DNA of 44,414 nt from a virus. The position numbers were made by a program, and so were the translations under genes. Numbering within the stretch: position 1 is the first letter of the stretch; each line of letters begins with the position of its first letter. The notes beneath the pieces were generated by a model that worked only from the letters and a program-made list of their open reading frames with translations, was not told where the DNA came from and made no database searches. Location: IMG/VR virus record IMGVR_UViG_3300032304_001914, positions 1 to 44,414 of that record; one strand, 5' to 3'. Shown in pieces: positions 13,296 through 19,020 of this stretch.

Positions 13296-13370
13296 TACTT
13301 CCTATTGGATTCGAACCAATGACCTTCACCTTGTAAGGATGTTGCTCTAAACCAACTGAGCTAAGGAAGT
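13296..13370 (-). tRNA. tRNA-Val(UAC)
   Basis: Acceptor ACTTCCT/AGGAAGT, D-arm AGCTCAGTTGGTTTAGAGC, anticodon loop CTTACAA (UAC), T-arm ATTGG-TTCGAAT-CCAAT. Its 5' 24 nt overlap the 3' end of the HNH gene at 13347 on the same strand. Confidence 0.94.
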
Positions 13371-13982
13371 GTTGCTGAAGTATTCTTTTTTCAATTTGTG
13401 ACATCGATTATAGTTACCACCCTTGGGCGATAATCCAACATCTAACAACGATTGTCTCATATTCCAATCATTAATTATTAATCTTTCAAATAACTTTTCA
13501 TCAGTTATTTTATGTCGCCTATCTGTTTTATTTCTACCTCTCCAAGTTGATGTTAATGAGTGACAATTCGGACAAATCATCTCTAAGTTATCTCGTTTGT
13601 TATTTTTATTATTTCCATCTTTATGTTCAAGTTCCAAAATTATCTTTTCACCCAACCAAGTATCAATTCCACATTTAGAACATTTATTTTCTTGTTCATA
13701 AAGGATTCTAAACCTTAGTGATTCAAATGATAATTTTTCGTATTCAGCCTTGAGTATTTTTTCTTTATGTATTTTTTTTCTTTCCTCAGTCATTTTAACC
13801 CAAAAATCTATCGGTCTTTTGATAGCATTTGATTTGACTTTATCGGAATTTTTAGCCGAGATTGATTTTTTCAATTTATCCTCCTCACTCCAAACCCTAC
13901 TATTTCTACATTCCAAAGAACAATAATTAATTAACCCTTTTGTAGGTTCAAAATCAATGTTACACTTTTTACATTTTTTCAT
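13347..13982 (-). CDS. HNH homing endonuclease overlapping tRNA-Val
   Basis: 211 residues. An N-terminal CKKCN to CSLEC zinc knuckle is followed by a Lys-rich region and the HNH domain: CSKCG, LELEHKDGNNKNNKRDN (His and Asn) and ICPNCHS. The last residues (SLAQLV) are encoded by the 5' acceptor and D-arm of tRNA-Val. TATTTATA lies 14 nt before the ATG. The overlap fits an element that inserted at, or rebuilt, a tRNA gene border. Confidence 0.85.
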   Translation of the reverse strand: MKKCKKCNIDFEPTKGLINYCSLECRNSRVWSEEDKLKKSISAKNSDKVKSNAIKRPIDFWVKMTEERKKIHKEKILKAEYEKLSFESLRFRILYEQENKCSKCGIDTWLGEKIILELEHKDGNNKNNKRDNLEMICPNCHSLTSTWRGRNKTDRRHKITDEKLFERLIINDWNMRQSLLDVGLSPKGGNYNRCHKLKKEYFSNTSLAQLV

Positions 13983-13996
13983 AATGATATTTATTA

Positions 13997-14004
13997 TATA
14001 AATA
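13997..14004 (-). promoter_or_regulatory. TATTTATA late-type promoter motif
   Basis: Exact TATTTATA on the minus strand, 14 nt before the ATG of the HNH gene at 13982. The flanks closely resemble those of the HNH gene at 4313. Confidence 0.55.
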
Positions 14005-14056
14005 TCATATCGAACATTATTTTAACAAATACTGAAAAAAAAAATGAAAAAAATTG

Positions 14057-14131
14057 TGACCCTGGAGAGATTCGAACTCTCGGTCCCTATGTTAAAAGCA
14101 TAGTGCTTTAAACCAGCTAAGCTACAGGGTC
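14057..14131 (-). tRNA. tRNA-Lys(UUU)
   Basis: Acceptor GACCCTG/CAGGGTC, anticodon stem CTATG/CATAG with loop CTTTTAA (UUU), T-arm GAGAG-TTCGAAT-CTCTC. Canonical. Confidence 0.95.
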
Positions 14132-14177
14132 ATTTTCTTGTTTCTTAATGTGGTTGTTGTACTTATTTCTAAGCATT

Positions 14178-14432
14178 TCATAAAACTTGGATGAACTTGG
14201 TTTTATAATTGTCCGTTTCATTTGTTATTTTTTTAAGTGAGTTACATCTACATAACACATTGAAGTAATGAATTGGTTCCATATGGTAGTTATTTTTTTC
14301 ATCCAAATAAATCACCACTTCCATATCCACAATTGCTCTAATTTCTATGTGTTTATTGTTTGGATTATCTTCACTATAATCAATAAACAACTTATCACCA
14401 ACCTTAAATTCACCAATTTTTACATTAACCAT
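14178..14432 (-). CDS. Hypothetical protein
   Basis: 84 residues starting MVNVKIGEFKVGDKLFIDYS; beta-rich by eye, with a KVGDKLFI opening like other small proteins in this cluster (7985, 15904). Two Cys near residue 60. Lies between tRNA-Asn and tRNA-Lys on the same strand. No family recognised. Confidence 0.65.
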   Translation of the reverse strand: MVNVKIGEFKVGDKLFIDYSEDNPNNKHIEIRAIVDMEVVIYLDEKNNYHMEPIHYFNVLCRCNSLKKITNETDNYKTKFIQVL

Positions 14433-14448
14433 AATTTATTAAAATTTG

Positions 14449-14522
14449 CGTCCCAGGTAGGATTCGAACCTACGATCACTCGATTAACAGTCGAGAGCTC
14501 TAAACCACTGAGCTACTGAGAC
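14449..14522 (-). tRNA. tRNA-Asn(GUU)
   Basis: Acceptor GTCTCAG/CTGGGAC, anticodon stem CTCGA/TCGAG with loop CTGTTAA (GUU), T-arm GTAGG-TTCGAAT-CCTAC, discriminator G. Confidence 0.95.
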
Positions 14523-14533
14523 ATTTGTTGTTG

Positions 14534-14610
14534 TCGGCAAGATAGGAATCGAACCTATATGTAACCAATTAACCTTTCTATCGTGTATCAGACGAAGGGT
14601 ATACTTGCCG
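14534..14610 (-). tRNA. Unconventional tRNA, candidate Ile(GAU)
   Basis: 77 nt. Acceptor CGGCAAG/CTTGCCG and T-arm ATAGG-TTCGATT-CCTAT are perfect. There is no ordinary D-arm. A hairpin TCGT-CTGATAC-ACGA close to the 5' acceptor has the U33/purine37 pattern of an anticodon loop and would read GAU. A 3-bp helix ACC/GGT surrounds it. Its partner at 14624 shows compensatory changes that support this fold. Confidence 0.6.
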
Positions 14611-14623
14611 TATTATAATTTTG

Positions 14624-14700
14624 TAGGAAAGATGGGGTTCGAACCCATATGTTACCAGTTACCCTTTCTACGGCGTATAAGGCTGAGGGGATACTTTCCT
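14624..14700 (-). tRNA. Unconventional tRNA, candidate Ile(UAU)
   Basis: 77 nt, paralogue of 14534. Acceptor AGGAAAG/CTTTCCT, T-arm ATGGG-TTCGAAC-CCCAT. The anticodon-like hairpin has loop CTTATAC (UAU) and an A-C mismatch in its stem. The surrounding helix is CCC/GGG where the paralogue has ACC/GGT. The D-arm is again missing. Confidence 0.6.
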
Positions 14701-14708
14701 AAATCTTG

Positions 14709-14793
14709 TAGAGTAGACAGGACTTGAACCTGCAGCGTCACTATGACCCTTGTTCCCAAAACAAGACGGCTTCCATTTACCGGGTACTACTCT
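14709..14793 (-). tRNA. tRNA-Pro(UGG)
   Basis: Acceptor AGAGTAG/CTACTCT, anticodon stem CTTGT/ACAAG with loop TTTGGGA (UGG), T-arm GCAGG-TTCAAGT-CCTGT. The variable region carries an extra GTCA/TGAC hairpin, unusual for Pro. The 5' end overlaps the stop of the 14792 peptide gene by 2 nt. Confidence 0.9.
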
Positions 14794-14941
14794 ATATTAT
14801 TAAACCATATATAAATCCAAACAAAAGAACAATTAGAAATATAATTCCAACTATAAACAAGTCTGAGTTCTTTGTTTTGTAAGACAAAATTAAGAATAAG
14901 ATTCCAATAATCAAAAATAAAAGACCAATAATTACTAACAT
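14792..14941 (-). CDS. Small two-helix membrane peptide
   Basis: 49 residues from ATG 14941, starting MLVIIGLLFLIIGILFLIL, a polar SYKTKNSD turn and a second hydrophobic helix. The stop TAG touches tRNA-Pro. A longer ORF in another frame is the shadow. Function unknown; position between tRNA genes is shared with the 8995 peptide. Confidence 0.6.
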   Translation of the reverse strand: MLVIIGLLFLIIGILFLILSYKTKNSDLFIVGIIFLIVLLFGFIYGLII

Positions 14942-14955
14942 TTTTTAATTTTTTG

Positions 14956-15100
14956 TAGTCCTGACAGGATTCGAACCTGTAAAAATTAAGCATGTACTCG
15001 TCACTCGGTTAATCTGTACAACACTATGACTTTGCATATTTACTCCGAGAAAATATACTACCTTAGTTATCTTAATAACGTCTACTTCCGCCACAGGACT
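14956..15100 (-). tRNA. tRNA-like gene of 145 nt, anticodon unassigned
   Basis: Perfect acceptor AGTCCTG/CAGGACT, Leu-like D-arm (TGGCGGAAGTAGACG) and T-arm ACAGG-TTCGAAT-CCTGT. Between D-arm and T-arm are about 96 nt: GTTAT/ATAAC hairpin, ATTAAG/CTTAAT closing pair, and CTCGG/CCGAG inside. A strong promoter at 15110-15141 fires 10 nt before its 5' end, so it is surely transcribed. Could be an insertion-bearing Leu-type tRNA or a tRNA-mimicking RNA. Confidence 0.55.
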
Positions 15101-15109
15101 ATTGTATCA

Positions 15110-15141
15110 CAAAATTACGATTTCATTTTCTAATTTCCAAA
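15110..15141 (-). promoter_or_regulatory. Bacteroidetes-type promoter for tRNA-like gene
   Basis: Minus strand TTTG (15141-15138), 20 nt, TAATTTTG (15117-15110). The downstream RNA would start at the 145-nt tRNA-like gene and run toward tRNA-Pro, the two Ile-like genes and tRNA-Asn. Confidence 0.75.
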
Positions 15142-15161
15142 CACTTTGGAATATTTTTTTG

Positions 15162-15248
15162 CGGAGGACAGAGGATACGAACCCCACACCATACTTGGTG
15201 CCACTCGCTTAGCAGGCGGTGGTAACGACCCTGATTACTTTATCCTCC
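15162..15248 (-). tRNA. tRNA-Ser(GCU)
   Basis: Class II. Acceptor GGAGGAT/GTCCTCC, D-arm GTAA/TTAC, anticodon loop CTGCTAA (GCU), variable arm CACC/GGTG, T-loop TTCGTAT, discriminator G typical of Ser. Confidence 0.9.
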
Positions 15249-15253
15249 AATTT

Positions 15254-15472
15254 TTAAGATATGTGAACTCTTCCATCTACTGCATAGACATCGCTTATAC
15301 TATCGTAATTGTATCCATTCCCTCCATCAATCATCATTTCATAATCTCCGTAACCAGCCTCAGATAATTCTTGCAATTTGGATATCATCCAATCTACTGT
15401 CTTAACTACAGGCTGAACTTGAGTTTGCTCAGCTACATACCATACACCTTTGATTTGAATTCTGTTTTCCAT
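15254..15472 (-). CDS. Hypothetical protein
   Basis: 72 residues, MENRIQIKGVWYVAEQTQ start, ending in DVYAVDGRVHIS. Acidic with a GYGDYEMMIDGGNGYNYD segment. Upstream (about 15490-15540) is TTGGAACTAAATG then GGTTTAT, the same motif as upstream of the 8995 peptide, perhaps another promoter type. No family recognised. Confidence 0.65.
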   Translation of the reverse strand: MENRIQIKGVWYVAEQTQVQPVVKTVDWMISKLQELSEAGYGDYEMMIDGGNGYNYDSISDVYAVDGRVHIS

Positions 15473-15556
15473 TTTGTTAATATTTTAATTGTTTTTAAAT
15501 TCATTTACATAAACCACATCCCTTACCATTTAGTTCCAAGATTTAATTTTTTTTTG

Positions 15557-15629
15557 TAGTCCCAACCCGATTTGAACGGGTATTTGAACATTCGTATTGT
15601 TCGGTTCTAATCCATTGAACTATGGGACT
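15557..15629 (-). tRNA. tRNA-Arg(ACG)
   Basis: Acceptor AGTCCCA/TGGGACT, D-arm AGTTCAATGGATTAGAAC, anticodon stem GAACA/TGTTC with loop ATACGAA (ACG, needs A-to-I editing), T-arm ACCCG-TTCAAAT-CGGGT. Confidence 0.93.
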
Positions 15630-15639
15630 AAATTTGTTG

Positions 15640-15726
15640 CGGAAAGTTGAGGTGTCGATCCCCATACAATACAATTGTACCTAGCGTTTTCAAGACGTAG
15701 ACTCGGGCCGCCGAGTTTAACTTTCC
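15640..15726 (-). tRNA. tRNA-Ser(UGA)
   Basis: Class II. Acceptor GGAAAGT/ACTTTCC, D-stem ACTC/GAGT with GG in the loop, anticodon loop CTTGAAA (UGA) on a short stem, variable arm TACAAT/ATTGTA, T-loop ATCGACA, one base off TTCRANN. Discriminator G. Confidence 0.85.
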
Positions 15727-15738
15727 AATTTATTTAAG

Positions 15739-15810
15739 TAGGTATGATGAGAATCGAACTCACTAAACCAACATCCACAATGTTGTCCCTCTCCATTTGG
15801 GTTCATACCT
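15739..15810 (-). tRNA. tRNA-His(GUG)
   Basis: Acceptor AGGTATG/CATACCT, D-stem CCC/GGG, anticodon stem CAACA/TGTTG with loop TTGTGGA (GUG), T-arm GTGAG-TTCGATT-CTCAT. The base before position 1 is G, as needed for G-1. Confidence 0.94.
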
Positions 15811-15825
15811 CATATAATTGTTTGG

Positions 15826-15898
15826 TGGTGGGAGTAGGAATCGAACCTACATTAAATAATCTTCAGCTATTCGCCTTGACCAACTTGGCAATCCCACC
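15826..15898 (-). tRNA. tRNA-Phe(GAA)
   Basis: Acceptor GGTGGGA/TCCCACC, D-arm GCCAAGTTGGTCAAGGC, anticodon stem AATAG/TTATT with loop CTGAAGA (GAA), T-arm GTAGG-TTCGATT-CCTAC. The bases after the discriminator happen to be CCA. Confidence 0.94.
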
Positions 15899-15903
15899 AT
15901 AAT

Positions 15904-16098
15904 TTATATTTGATTACCTTCTTTTAAAGTTGAAGACATTTCACTACTATCCCCAAATTCTTGGTAAAAATAAACAAACATTTTTCCATTAATGTCAGTT
16001 CCTTTATGTAAAATTCTTGTGACTTTTTTTAGTTTACCAAACATATTTGGAATAACATCCCCAACTACAAGATTTAAAATTTGATTTTTAGTAATCAT
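15904..16098 (-). CDS. Hypothetical protein
   Basis: 64 residues, MITKNQILNLVVGDVIPNM start, then KLKKVTRILHKGTD and a FVYFYQEFG strand. A small beta-barrel-like pattern with a VVGDVI opening as in other short proteins of this cluster. Sits 5 nt from tRNA-Phe. No family recognised. Confidence 0.65.
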   Translation of the reverse strand: MITKNQILNLVVGDVIPNMFGKLKKVTRILHKGTDINGKMFVYFYQEFGDSSEMSSTLKEGNQI

Positions 16099-16128
16099 AA
16101 AATTAATATTTTAAGTATGAAAAAATTT

Positions 16129-16194
16129 AGAGTAAGTATCCACCACGTTTAAGGCTGGTTGTGGACAGTGCTACCTACGACCTTTCCTTACTCT
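16129..16194 (-). ncRNA. Small structured RNA with its own promoter
   Basis: 66 nt closed by a perfect 8-bp stem AGAGTAAG/CTTACTCT (16194-16187 with 16136-16129). Inside are a TCCAC/GTGGA hairpin and a D-loop-like GTAGGTAGC. A host-type promoter lies at 16199-16230, its -7 box 5 nt before the stem, so this is very likely a transcribed RNA. No T-loop or anticodon arm. A tRNA relic or a regulatory RNA. Confidence 0.55.
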
Positions 16195-16198
16195 TCCA

Positions 16199-16230
16199 CA
16201 AAATTACAACCCTTTATTCTTATTTCCAAA
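16199..16230 (-). promoter_or_regulatory. Bacteroidetes-type promoter
   Basis: Minus strand TTTG (16230-16227), 20 nt, TAATTTTG (16206-16199). Directly precedes the 66-nt structured element; may also drive tRNA-Phe and those beyond. Confidence 0.75.
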
Positions 16231-16280
16231 TGTTTTATCAAGTTTTTTTTAAAGTGGTCAAATTTCACCACTTTATATTG

Positions 16281-16353
16281 TTCCCCCTGATGGAATTGAA
16301 CCACCATCCTCAGATTCAAAATCTGATGTAATCAACCTTTATACCAAGAGGGA
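16281..16353 (-). tRNA. tRNA-Gln(UUG)
   Basis: Acceptor TCCCTCT/AGGGGGA, anticodon stem TCAGA/TCTGA with loop TTTTGAA (UUG), T-arm GGTGG-TTCAATT-CCATC. Last tRNA of the cluster. Confidence 0.94.
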
Positions 16354-16387
16354 TTATATTTTACCAACAATGTCAAAGAACACAAAA

Positions 16388-16416
16388 AAACCCTGAACGT
16401 ATTTAGTCCAGGGTTT
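16388..16416 (-). terminator. Rho-independent terminator
   Basis: AAACCCTG/CAGGGTTT 8-bp stem, followed on the minus strand by a run of T. Ends the transcript carrying the 31-codon ORF at 16445. Confidence 0.65.
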
Positions 16417-16444
16417 GTATAAAAAATTAATATTTTTTTTACCA

Positions 16445-16540
16445 TCACGAGATTCCACCTGAACCATAAGAATCCGCTGACCAACAATTTTTAAATTGCG
16501 GTTGTACTGAATTACTAATATGGTTTATCGATGTTTTCAT
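16445..16540 (-). CDS. Possible 31-residue peptide
   Basis: ATG 16540, stop TGA at 16447. The product starts MKTSINHISNSVQPQF and ends CWSADSYGSGGIS. It is followed after about 29 nt by a good terminator, so it could be a one-gene transcript. The Cys-Trp and the Ser/Gly-rich end recall precursor peptides, but no modifying enzyme is nearby. Low-level evidence: start, stop and terminator only. Confidence 0.35.
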   Translation of the reverse strand: MKTSINHISNSVQPQFKNCWSADSYGSGGIS

Positions 16541-16638
16541 TTTTGTTATTTGTTTATAAATATTACTAAATTATTAAAAAGTTTGGTTCGGAATGATTTT
16601 TTAAGATATACGGTCTTTTTTAAGTTGCTGAACTCATT

Positions 16639-16730
16639 CGTTATAACCTTAATTGTCAGGATAGTTTTTGTTCAATTTGACTAAATTTGATATTTTAATT
16701 TGCTGAATCTATCCTTTGTTCTATATAACG
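16639..16730 (-). ncRNA. Stem-closed structured element near the Ro-like gene
   Basis: 92 nt with an outer CGTTATA/TATAACG stem (16639-16645 with 16724-16730) and an inner AGGATAG/CTATCCT stem (16658-16664 with 16709-16715) separated by internal loops, then a large AT-rich loop. This long-stem, big-loop shape is like a Y RNA. Strand assumed minus from the neighbour. The rest of 16540-16800 is AT-rich and otherwise empty. Confidence 0.4.
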
Positions 16731-16798
16731 TAAATTTAATTTAAAAGTTTCATTAAGTCAAGAAAAAATAGGAAAAATTGGTTTCAGAATGGGTTTTT

Positions 16799-16880
16799 GG
16801 TTAGTAATTTATTCTCGTGCGATTGAGAAACTGAGACTAACCCCCCTCTTTATCAGAGGGTGACAGGGTTTGAACCTATC
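16799..16880 (-). ncRNA. Candidate Y-RNA-like element with a T-arm mimic
   Basis: Starts about 80 nt after the stop of the Ro-like gene, same strand. A perfect tRNA T-arm (ATAGG-TTCAAAC-CCTGT inside 16862-16880) comes first, then hairpin CCCTCT/AGAGGG. Last is GGTTAGT/ACTAACC (16799-16805 with 16836-16842) enclosing TTCTC/GAGAA. A lone T-arm joined to stems is not a tRNA but resembles the tRNA-like module of bacterial YrlA RNAs. The function is inferred from location. Confidence 0.45.
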
Positions 16881-16960
16881 CTCGGCTACCATTTTGATTA
16901 ATTGATTTGTTGTGTTAACTTTGCAGTAATCATTCCTTTTAAACCAATTTTTCCTTTTTT

Positions 16961-18421
16961 TTAAACTTCTATCATCTTGTATCTTTCGGACTCGATGGTT
17001 TCGGTCATAATTAATACTGGTGATAGTTCTTTTCCACCAAGAATTGACTTCAAGATTGATGGACTAAAACCGGATATTAATGCTGTACCACTTTCATCAA
17101 AACGAACAGGAAAGTTATCTCCTCTCGATTGTATGTTCCAAAAGATAATACCAGGTAGTTGATATCCACTATTCTCATATTCTTCACGAATCATTTGAAT
17201 TGCGGAATTATTACGACCAGTTGCTTGATTAAATTCCATATCTGATAAGATAAGGATTTTAGTCGGCATCTCACTTTGAGGTACATTGTGTTTAATTGAT
17301 TGGTTTAGAATCAATTTGAACACAGACTCCAAGTTTGTACTCATACCCCATTCAGCTGCACGTAGTTGTGTGTATCTATCATATAGATTACCTCTCAACT
17401 TTTGTAATTGCGGTCTCTCAGAGAATGTAATGAAAGAGTCTTTAAAAGAACCTTCATTTCTTTCTGAAATATACAATCCCAATGATACTGCGACATCCAA
17501 ACAAGTTAGATTACTATTGTTACCGGCTAAATTAATCATTGAAACTGATACATCAACTACTGGTAAAATTCTTTCGTTACTTCCTTCCATAAAGTTGGGA
17601 AGAGCTTTCCATTGTTCTATAGCCAAATCTTTGACACCTTGTTCCAAAGTTTTAACAACATCATATGGATATACAGCCCCAGCATTTACTTTGACCTCAC
17701 CTTTTTTCAATGATTCCAAGTATTCTCCAAAACCAATTAAATTGTGTTTAGAGAATGCTTTGGTGTATCGAGCCATAGCCAAAGATGGTACTTTTGAGTA
17801 TTCAATATTTGACCACTCGTTAGCACACATCTTTTGCTCGACCGTTTTGGAAAGAACAACCAACATCTTTCGTAATGATTTTGGTGTAAGACCCATAACC
17901 TTCCTGATTGAGTTAAAAATAACTCCTTTTCTTGGCATCCACTTTGCACATAGTCCATTTTTGGCTTCTAAACCTTGTACTATTGTGTCAATCGCATCGT
18001 TATTCACTTTTGTGTTGAATAGGACTGTAAGATCGTCCCAACGACCGAATTCAGGGATGAATTTGATATTCTTTACCAATACTTTTGGTGCCACCTCTGC
18101 TAAGAGTTGGATTATATCACGGAATATTTGTCTTTCACCAGCACCACCACGAACATCTCTCGCCCAAAATAATATACGCAATGCAGTTTTAGGATTCTCA
18201 ATGAAAGCTTTTGAGAATAGACTTAACAATCTTTCTTTGTCTTGTCCTCTCATTGCCCCAATAGTAAAGAATAGATTCACACACTCGTTAAGAGTTGATG
18301 AATTTGTAACCATACCATTTTCAGTTAAGGTATCTTCTGTCTGTAATGCGTCTAAGAAGTTCATAATATTCTGTTTTTGAATTTGTTTTGAAAGTATATG
18401 ATTAATAATTTGGTTTGTCAA
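16961..18421 (-). CDS. TROVE/Ro60-like RNA-binding protein (DUF2828 type) with vWA domain
   Basis: 486 residues. The N-terminal helical-repeat part contains GAMRGQDKERLL near 55 and LFWARDVRGGAGERQIFR near 84-101, the signature of the TROVE/DUF2828 module. The C-terminal von Willebrand A domain has the MIDAS DVSVS at 290-294 and a later KILILSDMEF. Ro60 and bacterial Rsr form a ring that binds Y RNAs and misfolded RNA ends. Here the gene flanks a large tRNA cluster and structured elements, suggesting RNA quality control or RNA scaffolding. RNA binding is inferred from the family. Confidence 0.85.
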   Translation of the reverse strand: MTNQIINHILSKQIQKQNIMNFLDALQTEDTLTENGMVTNSSTLNECVNLFFTIGAMRGQDKERLLSLFSKAFIENPKTALRILFWARDVRGGAGERQIFRDIIQLLAEVAPKVLVKNIKFIPEFGRWDDLTVLFNTKVNNDAIDTIVQGLEAKNGLCAKWMPRKGVIFNSIRKVMGLTPKSLRKMLVVLSKTVEQKMCANEWSNIEYSKVPSLAMARYTKAFSKHNLIGFGEYLESLKKGEVKVNAGAVYPYDVVKTLEQGVKDLAIEQWKALPNFMEGSNERILPVVDVSVSMINLAGNNSNLTCLDVAVSLGLYISERNEGSFKDSFITFSERPQLQKLRGNLYDRYTQLRAAEWGMSTNLESVFKLILNQSIKHNVPQSEMPTKILILSDMEFNQATGRNNSAIQMIREEYENSGYQLPGIIFWNIQSRGDNFPVRFDESGTALISGFSPSILKSILGGKELSPVLIMTETIESERYKMIEV

Positions 18422-18429
18422 GTGAAATT

Positions 18430-18621
18430 TTAAAAATTTGTTTTAAATTTTTCATTCAAAATATCAAAAAGTTTATTGATATTGTCAATTTCTTTTTGAT
18501 AAAAATTTTTAACCTCCTCGTGTTGTGATTTGTTCATCTCATCAATAAAATGATTTCTTAACATCATAGAATGAGAGGTTAATAAGACAAATTCATCTTG
18601 GTTTAACTTTAAATTTTTCAT
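18430..18621 (-). CDS. Hypothetical helical protein
   Basis: 63 residues, MKNLKLNQDEFVLLTSHSM start, Lys/Glu-rich and probably two helices. Its ATG overlaps the stop of the 18618 gene and it ends 8 nt before the Ro-like gene starts, so it is in one operon with it. No family recognised. Confidence 0.65.
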   Translation of the reverse strand: MKNLKLNQDEFVLLTSHSMMLRNHFIDEMNKSQHEEVKNFYQKEIDNINKLFDILNEKFKTNF

Positions 18622-18992
18622 TTTAAATCTTGTATTTGAATTAAATAATTTGTTACTTCTTCTGGTTTTAGATATCCAAGAACATCTTCAGTAATTGGGG
18701 TATCATAAGTTAATTTACCATAATTGTCAAGTACGGCCAATTCATATAAACCTATATGACCACCATATGATTGTTCATTACGAATTACCGAAGCGCCATA
18801 TCCATTTTCAAACATAATTTTACCAGCAATACCAGTCCAATTAGGTTGGAAATCAATATTCTCAAATGTTTTGTAATGTAAATCACAAAGTTCAATTAAT
18901 TTATTGACACTAAGTCCAAATTGTTCTGATGTGTTGATTAAACCATCAGTTGCAATGTTTGATTTTATTGCTTCGAGTGTTTTCTGTTTCAT
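18618..18992 (-). CDS. Hypothetical protein
   Basis: 124 residues, MKQKTLEAIKSNIATDG start. First third helical (possible helix-turn-helix: TSEQFGLSVNKLIELCD), then beta-rich GYGASVIRNEQSYGGHIGLYELAVLD. First gene of an operon with 18430 and the Ro-like protein. Just upstream is a TATTTTTG -7 box with TTTG about 22 nt before it. Confidence 0.65.
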   Translation of the reverse strand: MKQKTLEAIKSNIATDGLINTSEQFGLSVNKLIELCDLHYKTFENIDFQPNWTGIAGKIMFENGYGASVIRNEQSYGGHIGLYELAVLDNYGKLTYDTPITEDVLGYLKPEEVTNYLIQIQDLK

Positions 18993-19020
18993 TGGGATTA
19001 ATTTTACACAAAAATATAAG

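Noticed and set aside
14787-14993. 68-codon minus ORF
   Set aside because: Overlaps the 49-residue two-helix peptide in another frame; that frame has an ATG and clean hydrophobic pattern, this one does not.
16799-16880. Ordinary tRNA reading of the T-arm near 16870
   Set aside because: No acceptor partner, D-arm or anticodon arm in reach; the stems beside it are a different fold.
17286-18380. Long plus-strand ORF inside the Ro-like gene
   Set aside because: Antisense shadow of a protein with clear TROVE-like and MIDAS motifs; composition is not protein-like.
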